Virus record (IMG/VR): IMGVR_UViG_3300017989_000317
Location: 1-30,713 of that record
DNA: 30,713 bases
From: a virus
Direction: 5' to 3' (one strand)
The notes below the pieces were generated by a model. That model searched no databases and had not been told where the DNA came from. It was given only the letters and a program-made list of their open reading frames with translations. Within the stretch, counting starts at the first letter, position 1, and the number at the start of each line of letters is the position of its first letter. Below, one piece after another: positions 21,467 to 29,633 of this stretch. The position numbers and the translations under genes are program-made.

Positions 21467-23037
21467 TGCCAGAAAATTGTCCAGCGGATGTTAAACCTTT
21501 TTCCCAGTCAGAAGTAATCCAAAATCCGACTATTTTCAATTTAAACTATACAAACCAAGAGTTCTGGTCTATGAAGACCCGAATGATTGAATTTATTAAG
21601 GAACGTTTTGGTGAAAACGGAACGGTAATACCCAACACCTTCAACGATTTTGTTGAAAGTGATTTGGCGATCATGTTGATAGAAAATTGGGCTTTTCTTG
21701 CGGACACCCTTTCTTTCAAAATGGACCAGATCATTAACGAATTATTCATCGACACAGTTACGGAACTCGATAACGCTTTCAGGCTATCGAAATTGGTTGG
21801 TTTTGAGCCAACGCCTCCAATACCCGCAAGGTCACTATGGTCTGCAACGATTTTTAACACCCTTACTTCTGATGTAGTTATACCCGCACCAGTAATTGTC
21901 GATACCAGCGTAAATGGACAACCGATTATTATAGAACTTTTTCCAGCCAATCCTGATAACGAACCTATTTTTAATGAAGATATTGTTATTCCGGCTGGCA
22001 GCCTTGTAAATCAAAATATTGTTGGACTTGAGGGAAACACAATTGTCGATACTTTCACGGGAACGGGCGAAACACTTCAAAGCTATCAACTCAATTCAAC
22101 CCCAGTTATCTTTGATTCCATTATTGTCAGTGTAGACGGTGTTGTGTGGGAAGAAGTTGACTTCTTCACCGATTCACAGCCAAGACGTGAATACAGGGTA
22201 GAATATGATTCTGAATACAGTGCGTACATTATGTTTGGCAACAATCGTGCGGGCTTGAGTCCCTCACCGGGATCTTCCATTGAAGTAACATATCGAACTG
22301 GCGGGGGGACGCGAGGCAATATTGTCACAGGATTCATTACAACAGAGCGAGCGGCTTTCGTGCCCGGTCTACAATTCAGTGTCACAGTATCCTTCACAAA
22401 CTACACTAGGGGAGAATTTGGCTATGATGGCGATACATTAGAAGATATTCGTCGCAAGCTGCCGGAATGGATAAGGACACAGGACAGAGCCGTTACGGGC
22501 TTGGATTATAAAACTTTAGCTGACCAATTCGCCACTCCGTTTCACGGCCAAGTGGGCAAGAGTACAGCCGTCTTGAGACAAAGCGGTTGTGCTGCCAATA
22601 TAGTCGATATTTATATTCTGGCGAAGGAAAATGCTGGTTTAGCAGAAGCAGGAGATGAATTAAAGGTGGGTTTGTTAGAGGAACTCAACTCTAAAAAGAT
22701 GTTGACCGATCACGTTTGCATCAAGGACGGAACACAAGTGTTGGTGGACACTTCCATAGAGGCTGTTTTGGATCGATTCAACAGAAAGTTCGAACAGGAA
22801 ATTAGAACTCAGATAATCCGAAGAGTCGATGCATTTTTCAATATCAACAACTGGGAGTTTGGCCAAACATTAGACGCAAGAGATCTTACAAAAGCCCTCG
22901 CAGACCTAAAACAAATTCAAGGGTATGAAATTACTTTCGTCACAAATGACGAGAATAACTCAGGTACAATTATTACTGCAAACTATAACGAAATAATAAG
23001 GCCGGATGATCTAACGATTTCATTCTTATTCACATGA
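21466..23037 (+). CDS. gp6-like baseplate wedge protein (baseplate J family), 523 aa
   Basis: Baseplate J features: an N-terminal helical domain (FVESDLAIMLIENWAFLADT, LDNAFRLSKLVGFEPTPPIP, typical 'll..laa......l...A...GY.p.P'), a beta sandwich (SLWSATIFNTLTSDVVIPA, FNEDIVIPAGSLVNQNIVG), EYRVEYDSEYSAYIMFGNNR with AGLSPSPGSSIEVTYRTGGG, then a C-terminal DRAVTGLDYKTLADQF region like that after the J domain. gp6 forms the iris ring of the baseplate with gp7 and gp25. The start has GGAGGAG; the TGA overlaps the next ATG (ATGA). Confidence 0.9.
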   Translation: MPENCPADVKPFSQSEVIQNPTIFNLNYTNQEFWSMKTRMIEFIKERFGENGTVIPNTFNDFVESDLAIMLIENWAFLADTLSFKMDQIINELFIDTVTELDNAFRLSKLVGFEPTPPIPARSLWSATIFNTLTSDVVIPAPVIVDTSVNGQPIIIELFPANPDNEPIFNEDIVIPAGSLVNQNIVGLEGNTIVDTFTGTGETLQSYQLNSTPVIFDSIIVSVDGVVWEEVDFFTDSQPRREYRVEYDSEYSAYIMFGNNRAGLSPSPGSSIEVTYRTGGGTRGNIVTGFITTERAAFVPGLQFSVTVSFTNYTRGEFGYDGDTLEDIRRKLPEWIRTQDRAVTGLDYKTLADQFATPFHGQVGKSTAVLRQSGCAANIVDIYILAKENAGLAEAGDELKVGLLEELNSKKMLTDHVCIKDGTQVLVDTSIEAVLDRFNRKFEQEIRTQIIRRVDAFFNINNWEFGQTLDARDLTKALADLKQIQGYEITFVTNDENNSGTIITANYNEIIRPDDLTISFLFT

Positions 23038-26000
23038 GCATAAAAACAATCTATCAAAACCCTTCGATAACCGACACGATTCTGTTCACACTCATAACGA
23101 CAGATTCGGATGGATGCCCTATTACCCCGTACAAGGTAGATAATGTAAAAATTTATTATGCTGAACGTGAGTTTGCAAACAGCAATTTTTCCGAGTACAA
23201 CAAGGAGATAATTGAAGAGCGTCTTATTCTGGAATATCGAGAGGCCAAAGAGGCTTATTGTAACGATCCCACAGAGGCCAACTTAAAGGCCTTGGAAAAT
23301 GTGGTGCAGGAAATTGAGGAAAGCAAAAAGACCAGCACTTTTTACTACAAAGACGCTCTTACTGTTGAAGTCTTTGGTTACGAAGATCCTACCGGAGCTA
23401 CCGAAGATTTTCCTGCGTGGCTCAATCCCGACTCTGTTCCACCAGATGAACGAGAGAAGGTAGAAGAAGACAACATCCTTATACCGGCAGAAGACGAAGA
23501 TGGTAACGTCATTGATGGTCAGTTTGAATTGTATTGGGAACCGAAGGGAATGCGGGAAGGTGATTACTTTATTTGCTGGACTTGGACACCCAATATAGCC
23601 GGTGATTCTATCACTTCTCATGAACAATTCTTTTTGTTTGGCAATACGGCCCTTACAACAAGTTTGCCGACACAACAAACCGATCCCGAAAAATACCCTA
23701 CATTACTAAGACGTTATCTGGCAAGCACTTACGAAACAAGGCTTGCCAATAATGATTTGTCTCCTGAAGTTCTGTTGGAATTTAACAACGCGATAGCGAT
23801 GGGATTTACTTGGCTAGAAGATCTTGCCAATCAGATGGTGGGAGTAATTGATGCGAACGTGACTCATGAAAGCTATTTGTCTGCATTCGGTAATCTTTAC
23901 GATCTTAAACTTCGGTCGTCCGATCCTATTCTTTGGAGAAGACAGATAAGACAGGCTCCGACCACCTATAAGAAAAAAGGAACCCAGGCGGGCTTAAGCG
24001 AGGCTCTGGGGGCTTCGGGTATGGTTTTAAATAATTTCACCCGACTATGGCAAGTCATTTCGGACTATACGTGGCAAGATTACTTTGAGGTCGAAGAAGG
24101 ACAGACCGAGTTCTCTCTATGTAAAAGCACACTTCCTCTAGATCTAGATAATTTTGAACTATACTATCGAGGAGTAAATGACGATGAATGGCAAGAATTG
24201 TCTGCTGATTATGTTGATCTAGATGATACAACCGACTCGTTTACCTGGATTGGCGACCAACTATCAGTAGACCCGATTGTTCTTGAGGAAGGAGATTCAA
24301 TAAGGATCATCTACAAGATAGTCGAAGTACCGGGACCGACCGAACAAGCTATAGAAAACTATGTGCGAAGCCTTCCATTGGCCGACTTGCGAGATGAGCG
24401 AGATCAATGCTACCCTCCTAAAAATTGGAATGTCCGAGTAATCGCTGAAGATGATCCGATGTTTGACGTTGTTATCACGATAAGACATCCATTACACGAT
24501 CCTGTAATGTTTGGACACATACGGACAGAATTTGGCTACAGCGAAAATGTCTATAACATGGATGAATATAACGGCAGTCTGAGGGAATCAACCAATCCCT
24601 GTCATATTGACAAGGATTTTGTTGATTGTTGCAAAAACTGTTTGGGAAGTCACTACAACGTCGATATTGAAATCGAATACATAACCGACGATAGGATTGT
24701 GGAAGCCCAAGACATTCTTAAAGAGTTTGTGCCATTTCAAGCGATTTTACACTCTATCAATTTCAATGGTGCCATCAACGAATTTGTTGAGCCTCCCATT
24801 GAAGAAATCACCGTGAACATACAACTCCATGGTGAAGAAATCCTACTAGCTGGAGAGGGTCAAGATATATTCAATCGGGTGGTGCCTTACGAAAATGCCA
24901 ACCTCATATTGAAAAGGACAATGCTGGCGAACATGGAAAACAAAGTTCTTTCGGCTAGCGGCACAGCATATAATGACAACGTTGCCATCTTTTCTCCTGG
25001 TACAACTTCGGGAGATGTGAAGGGAACGTTTGTGAAATTTGACGCTCTGGGAATCAATACCGAAAACATATCAGGTAGCCCATTGGACAATTCTAATTTG
25101 ATGGAAATTTACGCTCCACACACGCTCGCTGGCAAATATTCCTTGGGCGATCCGATTGGTTATTCGGCGGTAGTGGCGGCTGCTGACCCTCTGTACTCGG
25201 AACCCGTAAATGAATCTCAATTTACATTTCGCATATCCAATAAAATCATCACCGAAGATCCGGTTAATATCGATCAAGCTGACTACTTCACATTTAATGA
25301 CGATGATGTGGATTTTGCCGAACTCGGCACAAGAAGCGAATGGGACAAAGAACACACAGAGTATACCGGAAATGCTTGGGAACTTTCGGTTCCATCGTTT
25401 GGTGGTGGACCCTATCCAATCCTGAATGTTCTACCGGGAGGGATTCTTGTCCTAGAAGATGACGGAACCTTACCGACCTCCTACACATCGGGCTTAACTT
25501 GGACATTGAAAGATGATGGTGGCACCACCCGTGCCACAGGCACGGGTGGTGCCCTTTCCGTGCGTCGTCGTGGATTGGTCGATTTTAGGCCAGGAAGTGT
25601 GGCCACAACAATTGATGATGTAAGAAACATCCTCAGGATTGGCGATTATGTTCTTTACAGTGGCACACAATACCAGATTATTGCTTTTCACGAAAGCGAC
25701 AGCCACCAGTTTTACATAGATGAATATACAAGTGGAGATGTAGCGGGTGTTACAGTTGTCGTTTATCGGAGACTAGCCGATCAGGCGATAGGGCAATTTG
25801 GCTATCGTGGACTAACATTGGAGACATTAGTCGATCACGAAACAGGCCTCCCGATCCTGAATGGTGTCAATGCCGCCCATTTCCCAGATGGTTCTTTGGA
25901 TGCTTCGGAAAGTAGCAAGTTCAAAGAAAACTATCTAATCCTCATTGGCACCGATTATTATGCAATTACTGAAATAGATGGCAAAAAAATTACTTTGGCT

Positions 26001-26312
26001 GGACCGCCTAATGATTGGAAAACCACAGGGACGGCGGTTACCTACGACATTTACAGGTTCGCCAATCAGCCTTTGAGTATACCCGAAAGAACAGAACCAG
26101 ACAAACCAGGACATGATTTCACATTCGTGGATCGAAGAGGCAAGAGCATAATCGACGTAACCACAGAATATGGAACGCCAATGACACTTCGCATCCTAAA
26201 TACAGCCGAAGACAGACCTACGGAGCTTTTGGATGTCGTGCGTCAGGAAGAATCAATCACTTGTTTCATAGAATATGCAGATGGAACAAAAGACGAGATG
26301 GAGGTGCAGTGA
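23034..26312 (+). CDS. gp7 / tail protein I-like baseplate wedge protein, 1092 aa
   Basis: Residues ~220-330 match the tail protein I pattern: TLLRRYLASTYETRLANND, a helix ending VIDANVTHESYLSAFGNLYD ('l..LA..lgl'), and WRRQIRQAPTTYKKKGTQAG, the family's 'WR..i..a...yr.KGT..gl'. At ~1090 residues it equals T4 gp7 in size, and position after gp25 and gp6 supports it as the third wedge-core subunit. The C-terminal two thirds are beta-rich domains. Two local oddities occur: a Cys cluster (CHIDKDFVDCCKNC, about 523-536), and a Gly/Thr stretch at ~830-840 encoded by a 15-bp perfect inverted repeat (25521-25553). No ribosome site precedes its ATG, so translation probably depends on coupling with the gp6-like gene. 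Confidence 0.82.
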   Translation: MSIKTIYQNPSITDTILFTLITTDSDGCPITPYKVDNVKIYYAEREFANSNFSEYNKEIIEERLILEYREAKEAYCNDPTEANLKALENVVQEIEESKKTSTFYYKDALTVEVFGYEDPTGATEDFPAWLNPDSVPPDEREKVEEDNILIPAEDEDGNVIDGQFELYWEPKGMREGDYFICWTWTPNIAGDSITSHEQFFLFGNTALTTSLPTQQTDPEKYPTLLRRYLASTYETRLANNDLSPEVLLEFNNAIAMGFTWLEDLANQMVGVIDANVTHESYLSAFGNLYDLKLRSSDPILWRRQIRQAPTTYKKKGTQAGLSEALGASGMVLNNFTRLWQVISDYTWQDYFEVEEGQTEFSLCKSTLPLDLDNFELYYRGVNDDEWQELSADYVDLDDTTDSFTWIGDQLSVDPIVLEEGDSIRIIYKIVEVPGPTEQAIENYVRSLPLADLRDERDQCYPPKNWNVRVIAEDDPMFDVVITIRHPLHDPVMFGHIRTEFGYSENVYNMDEYNGSLRESTNPCHIDKDFVDCCKNCLGSHYNVDIEIEYITDDRIVEAQDILKEFVPFQAILHSINFNGAINEFVEPPIEEITVNIQLHGEEILLAGEGQDIFNRVVPYENANLILKRTMLANMENKVLSASGTAYNDNVAIFSPGTTSGDVKGTFVKFDALGINTENISGSPLDNSNLMEIYAPHTLAGKYSLGDPIGYSAVVAAADPLYSEPVNESQFTFRISNKIITEDPVNIDQADYFTFNDDDVDFAELGTRSEWDKEHTEYTGNAWELSVPSFGGGPYPILNVLPGGILVLEDDGTLPTSYTSGLTWTLKDDGGTTRATGTGGALSVRRRGLVDFRPGSVATTIDDVRNILRIGDYVLYSGTQYQIIAFHESDSHQFYIDEYTSGDVAGVTVVVYRRLADQAIGQFGYRGLTLETLVDHETGLPILNGVNAAHFPDGSLDASESSKFKENYLILIGTDYYAITEIDGKKITLAGPPNDWKTTGTAVTYDIYRFANQPLSIPERTEPDKPGHDFTFVDRRGKSIIDVTTEYGTPMTLRILNTAEDRPTELLDVVRQEESITCFIEYADGTKDEMEVQ
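25521..25553 (+). repeat. 15-bp perfect inverted repeat inside the gp7-like gene
   Basis: GGCACCACCCGTGCC, a 3-nt loop ACA, then GGCACGGGTGGTGCC. It encodes GGTTRATGTGGA without breaking the frame and is much richer in GC than the flanks. It is followed by CTTTCC. In mRNA it would be a very stable hairpin resembling a terminator or a ribosome-slowing structure. Confidence 0.85.
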
Positions 26313-26788
26313 AAATAACTGATACTATTCATTTAAAAGGCGAGATCGAATTAACCAAGACATGGAAAAACGGCAAAGAGGAAAAAATCGTTTTCCCAAA
26401 TGCCATACTCTTTAAGGGTAGGGACGCCATTGCCGCAAGTTTGGCGAACGACTATGGAAGCGAATATGATTTTTTCATTACCCGAATGATTTTCGGTGAT
26501 GGAGGGACAAGTGCCGATGGCCAGCCCAGGCATGTAAATGCTGAGAGAAATGGCCTTTATGGCACAACTGTAGTCAACAAACCAGTTATTAGTACGATTG
26601 ATCCCAACATTGCCAGTCAAGTAGTTTTTACCGCTGTCATCACGAACAGCGAAGGCAATGGTTATGTATTGAACGAAATGGCCCTTCAGATGAACTCTGG
26701 AGACCTTTATAGTATGGCCACATTTGGTGGAATTACCAAAAGTTCAATCATGCAACTTACTTGGGCTTGGCGATTGAGCTTTATCTAA
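26309..26788 (+). CDS. Unknown tail-tip / fibre-associated protein, 159 aa
   Basis: The GTG at 26309 overlaps the TGA of the gp7-like gene (GTGA) and has GGAGG 4 nt upstream, which favours it over an ATG inside the previous gene. The protein is beta-rich: KITDTIHLKGEIELTKTWKN, IVFPNAILFKGRDAIAASLA, FITRMIFGDGGTSADGQPRH, and QVVFTAVITNSEGNGYVLNE, ending LTWAWRLSFI. This arrangement resembles small phage proteins that decorate baseplates or fibre attachment points, but I cannot name a family. Its place after the wedge genes fits such a role. Confidence 0.65.
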   Translation: MKITDTIHLKGEIELTKTWKNGKEEKIVFPNAILFKGRDAIAASLANDYGSEYDFFITRMIFGDGGTSADGQPRHVNAERNGLYGTTVVNKPVISTIDPNIASQVVFTAVITNSEGNGYVLNEMALQMNSGDLYSMATFGGITKSSIMQLTWAWRLSFI

Positions 26789-27066
26789 TGAAAAAGATTT
26801 TTGAAATACAAGAGGTTTACGATCCTGAGACCGATCAACAATACCGGGCTCTCTCGATAGATCGAGAAATCTTCGACTGGGGCTTTGGGCCCGATGAAAT
26901 TAAAAAGGCCATGAAATTTTGTGGTGGAGATGGTTTCTTGGGCAAGACAGTTCAAGGCGATGTTTGTCGTTTCTTTCTGGAGAGTCTTGGAGAGGTGGTT
27001 GGCAGACCGGTAACCCTTGCCGAAGTGAACGAAGCGATAGAGAAAGGTTATTTGGAATGCAACTAG
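26788..27066 (+). CDS. Unknown small protein, 92 aa
   Basis: The ATG overlaps the previous TAA (TAATG). The sequence is MKKIFEIQEVYDPETDQQYR followed by a helical, acidic middle (FGPDEIKKAMKFCGGDGF, VQGDVCRFFLESLGEVVGRP) and a C-terminal LAEVNEAIEKGYLECN. No family is recognised. It overlaps the SET-domain gene by 10 nt, so the two are likely translated together; it might be a partner or substrate of that enzyme, which is only a positional guess. Confidence 0.65.
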   Translation: MKKIFEIQEVYDPETDQQYRALSIDREIFDWGFGPDEIKKAMKFCGGDGFLGKTVQGDVCRFFLESLGEVVGRPVTLAEVNEAIEKGYLECN

Positions 27067-27599
27067 TAGAGGAAACAGACAAGAGATTCTACCTAAAAGA
27101 ATCTACGGTGCCTAATGCAGGGTTGGGAGTATTTGCTGCTGAACCTCTGAAAGCTGGAGATTATCTGGAAATCATTGGTATACAGGTAAAAACGGGTTCT
27201 ATTGCGGATAAGTGTACTGCTTATGCCGACCGATACAAGTTCGCGGCATCGGGCAAATTGGTAAAAAAGCGACGAACAACGGATTTCACCCGAAAGGTTG
27301 TTCCCTTGGGTTACGGCGGCATGGTCAATCACGCTCCTAGTCCTGAATTGGAAAATGCGATGATCGACTATCATAAGGGTCCAACCAGAAACAAAAATGC
27401 AGGGCAACCGATATATCGATTCGTTCGCAACATCGCTCAAGACGAAGAGATTTTGGGAAATTACGGAGAACAGTGGGAGAAGATTATGGGTTGGGCCGAG
27501 GACAAGGCCGATGAACTTGGCAAGGATTGGAAAACCTTTTTGTCCTACGACCTATATAATCTCAAGGAACTGATGGGCGAGTTTGCCTCCAAGGAGTGA
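27057..27599 (+). CDS. SET-domain protein, putative lysine methyltransferase, 180 aa
   Basis: Compact SET domain. AGLGVFAAEPLKAGDYLEII (21-40) matches the opening 'G.Gvfa...i..G..i.ey.G'. MVNHA (89-93) matches 'NHsc' at the cofactor site. RNIAQDEEILGNYGEQW (124-140) matches '..i..geEl..dYg', with Tyr136 in the catalytic-tyrosine position. The expected Ser/Cys after NH is replaced by Ala. There is no cysteine-rich post-SET; the C-terminal ~40 residues are a Trp-rich helix. SET enzymes move a methyl group from S-adenosylmethionine to lysine in proteins. I chose the ATG at 27057 because it overlaps the upstream gene by 10 nt and opens the domain; longer in-frame reading would run inside that gene. 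Its last codons supply AAGGAG for the next gene. It is unusual within a tail operon. Confidence 0.8.
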   Translation: MQLVEETDKRFYLKESTVPNAGLGVFAAEPLKAGDYLEIIGIQVKTGSIADKCTAYADRYKFAASGKLVKKRRTTDFTRKVVPLGYGGMVNHAPSPELENAMIDYHKGPTRNKNAGQPIYRFVRNIAQDEEILGNYGEQWEKIMGWAEDKADELGKDWKTFLSYDLYNLKELMGEFASKE

Positions 27600-27600
27600 A

Positions 27601-28404
27601 ATGCCAGAAATTGATCTAATACAAGATGTCTTATACGAACCAATTTATCCTTACCATTGGCTTTACGACAATCTTCCTCTGCACAACATCCTTACGAGAA
27701 TCGATCTTGTCAATTTTCAGGTTGACATAGATGCTGACAATCTACGCAACTCCTCGGGATCAGCAGGAAGTTTGAAAAATCGTCTAAACCAATCTCTTGA
27801 AGAAAGTGGTGATCTGAAGGATTCGGCCATAGACGATGCAATGCACAATATTGCCTTCCATACTGATGGAAGTGATGGCATTTCTACGACTTATGTCCGA
27901 ATGACAGAATCGGAACGAGACAAATTGAGTCTCATTCAATCGGAAGCAAATTTGTTGGATGTTGAGGTCCAATCGCTTTCTACAACCGAATTGCTTACGA
28001 CGGGGACTGCCAGACTGCGACACTCAGATACGGTGACCTTCACTCTCGATGCTCCCGATATTATCAAAGCCCATACAGTTTTTCCGCCTGCGGCGGCTCA
28101 TCAGCATTTTTACGATTTAAAACCGGCTCATCTGACTCCCGGTTCTCCAGACTACAAGAACTATAAAACTACCTCGGTAGGAACAGCATTCATGACTGGC
28201 ACCCTGAGAGTTTATGTCAATGGCATCAGGTTAAGCGAAGATGAAGCTGTTTACGTCTATGACGGAAGTACGGGTCCTGACGGAACGTGGACATTGACTT
28301 ATGTCTCTGCGTCTACTCCCGCTTCCGGTACATTTACCATCAATCGTGCGTTAGATCCGGCAGACGTAATTAGGATTGATTTCGACCAAAGTTTAGCACC
28401 ATAG
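27601..28404 (+). CDS. Tail fibre/baseplate appendage-like protein, 267 aa
   Basis: The ATG at 27601 follows AAGGAG and lies 1 nt beyond the SET stop. N-terminal YHWLYDNLPLHNILTRIDLV resembles the attachment domain of phage distal tail proteins ('Dspl.nil.Ri.lvN'). Next comes a helical-to-beta stretch (HTDGSDGISTTYVRMTESER) and a C-terminal beta domain with HQHFYDLKPAHL, TLRVYVNGIRLSEDEAVYVY and RALDPADVIRIDFDQSLAP, like the sheet-forming modules of fibre and collar proteins. It probably sits at the baseplate periphery. No chaperone or tip-receptor region is recognised. Confidence 0.65.
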   Translation: MPEIDLIQDVLYEPIYPYHWLYDNLPLHNILTRIDLVNFQVDIDADNLRNSSGSAGSLKNRLNQSLEESGDLKDSAIDDAMHNIAFHTDGSDGISTTYVRMTESERDKLSLIQSEANLLDVEVQSLSTTELLTTGTARLRHSDTVTFTLDAPDIIKAHTVFPPAAAHQHFYDLKPAHLTPGSPDYKNYKTTSVGTAFMTGTLRVYVNGIRLSEDEAVYVYDGSTGPDGTWTLTYVSASTPASGTFTINRALDPADVIRIDFDQSLAP

Positions 28405-28416
28405 AGTAGGTAAAAA

Positions 28417-28983
28417 GTGACTCGATTCAAAAAGAAAGAATTGAGTTTCGGCTTTGTTGTCATATTGCCCGAGTACAATCCGGGAATGCTTCAGGGTACG
28501 ATGCGATCCATCAGGAATCGTTACGGCCAAGATTTTTCCGTTGTTTGTACCGTAGGCAAAGATTTTACTCCCGCCGAACTCAAAGAAGTCAAAGAACTGT
28601 GTCCCGCCCATCGAGGCAAACACACCATCACGTCTTTGATTAACACAGGAATCAAGAAGGGGAACAAAGACTGGAACATCATCGTGATGGCGGGAACTAT
28701 TGTCAGACCCAAACTAAATCACAGATATGCTTACTGGATAGAAAATGAAAAAGATGTACTCTATCCAATAGTTGTGACGTATAATCGAGATAGATACCCG
28801 ATCAAGATTTGCAATGAATTTTATGATGCCACGCTGAATGGACTTTGTATTCACCAAAAGACATTCAAGTCTGTTGGTGACTTTTCCGACAGCCCATTTG
28901 AGTGGTCGAAAAAGATTTGGGGCCTTGAGGCCGCAAGTCAAGGAGTTAGGTTTAAAGCCATCTTAGGACTTAAGATGTGTTGA
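28417..28983 (+). CDS. Family-2-like glycosyltransferase-fold protein, 188 aa
   Basis: A GT-A-like order is visible: FGFVVILPEYNPGMLQGTMR (the 'sviiPt.n....l...l.Si' opening, here ...GTMRSI), a strand and helix with FSVVCTVGKDF, then IIVMAGTIVRPKL where a DxD motif normally stands. Finally LCIHQKTFKSVGDFSDSPFE, followed by WSKKIWGLEAASQGVRFKAI, resembles the '...r..f...G.FDe......Ed.dl..ra...G.' end of the domain. The DxD aspartates are absent (VMAGT), so catalysis is uncertain. It is short (188 aa) for the family. The GTG start follows AGTAGG. It ends the rightward block, overlapping by 21 nt the convergent gene. It could glycosylate a virion protein or be a degenerate binding domain. Confidence 0.6.
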   Translation: MTRFKKKELSFGFVVILPEYNPGMLQGTMRSIRNRYGQDFSVVCTVGKDFTPAELKEVKELCPAHRGKHTITSLINTGIKKGNKDWNIIVMAGTIVRPKLNHRYAYWIENEKDVLYPIVVTYNRDRYPIKICNEFYDATLNGLCIHQKTFKSVGDFSDSPFEWSKKIWGLEAASQGVRFKAILGLKMC

Positions 28984-29574
28984 TTCAAAAATCTGATTTC
29001 GCTGCTTGATTGCCAGACGAATCAATTCCCATTCCTCGCTTAACGGCTTTTTCCCTCGATCCAGGGCAACCAGTTCGTCTACCACCTCTTCGATGGAATT
29101 GTAAACGTTTGCTTCTTGCTGGGCAATTATCGGATCGTCACTTTGGATTTTATCAATCACATCGAAAAGCCAACGAGGAAGTCCATAGAGACCCGCATCA
29201 CAGACAAAATAGCTGGGAATGTGCCGTCTTTCAGCGACATAGGTCTCATTTGCTGTACCCCACTGGGGTATGAGAGGATTTACAACAACGATAATGAAAT
29301 CGGCTGCGTCAGTCCCGTGAAGATCGTGGCGGCGGTAGGCTCTCACATATCTCTGAAGTTCCTTAAACTGTCCTCTTTTTTGAAGTTCGATCTGATAATT
29401 TGTGTCCTCCGCACCAATTTTGCCGTTTGGCTTGTCTGTCGGATCGAACAAACCGACATCCAGTTCGACTTTTTGTACCAAAGTGCTGAACTTACGTCGC
29501 CACGCAATCCCCGCATCAGGAACATATTCGATAGCCCCCGATAGATAGCCCAATGCTCCGCTCAATTTGCCCAT
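28963..29574 (-). CDS. Nucleoside 2-deoxyribosyltransferase-like protein, 203 aa
   Basis: The N-terminal LGYLSGAIEYVPDAGIAWRR plus GLFDPTDKP matches the deoxyribosyltransferase-like beginning 'YLaGpi....g..WR......l...G..v.dP'. The middle ADFIIVVVNPLIPQWGTANE followed by TYVAERRHIPSYFV matches the '.aD.i.v......GT..E...A....kpv...' block that carries the nucleophilic glutamate (here E in GTANE). Such enzymes exchange bases between deoxynucleosides and are used for nucleotide salvage; related phage proteins are frequent. The GAGGAA ribosome site precedes the ATG at 29574. It is the only minus-strand gene in the right half, divergent from the coiled-coil gene, and overlaps the glycosyltransferase-like gene tail to tail. 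Confidence 0.65.
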   Translation of the reverse strand: MGKLSGALGYLSGAIEYVPDAGIAWRRKFSTLVQKVELDVGLFDPTDKPNGKIGAEDTNYQIELQKRGQFKELQRYVRAYRRHDLHGTDAADFIIVVVNPLIPQWGTANETYVAERRHIPSYFVCDAGLYGLPRWLFDVIDKIQSDDPIIAQQEANVYNSIEEVVDELVALDRGKKPLSEEWELIRLAIKQRNQIFESTHLKS

Positions 29575-29587
29575 AATGATTCCTCTT

Positions 29588-29616
29588 TTGAAACTCTATT
29601 ACAATATAGCTATTGT
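29588..29616 (+). promoter_or_regulatory. Sigma70-type promoter for the coiled-coil gene
   Basis: TTGAAA (29588-29593), a 17-nt spacer and TATTGT (29611-29616) fit a bacterial promoter; transcription would begin near 29623, just before the AAGGAG site. The spacer and -10 include a small inverted repeat (ACAATA ... TATTGT, 29602-29616) that could bind a repressor, and overlap the start region of the divergent gene. Confidence 0.45.
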
Positions 29617-29633
29617 TACGAAGGAGCTAGAAA

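Noticed and set aside
26261-26308. Upstream ATG for the 159-aa tail protein
   Set aside because: It lies inside the gp7-like gene. GTG at 26309 has GGAGG and the usual stop/start overlap.
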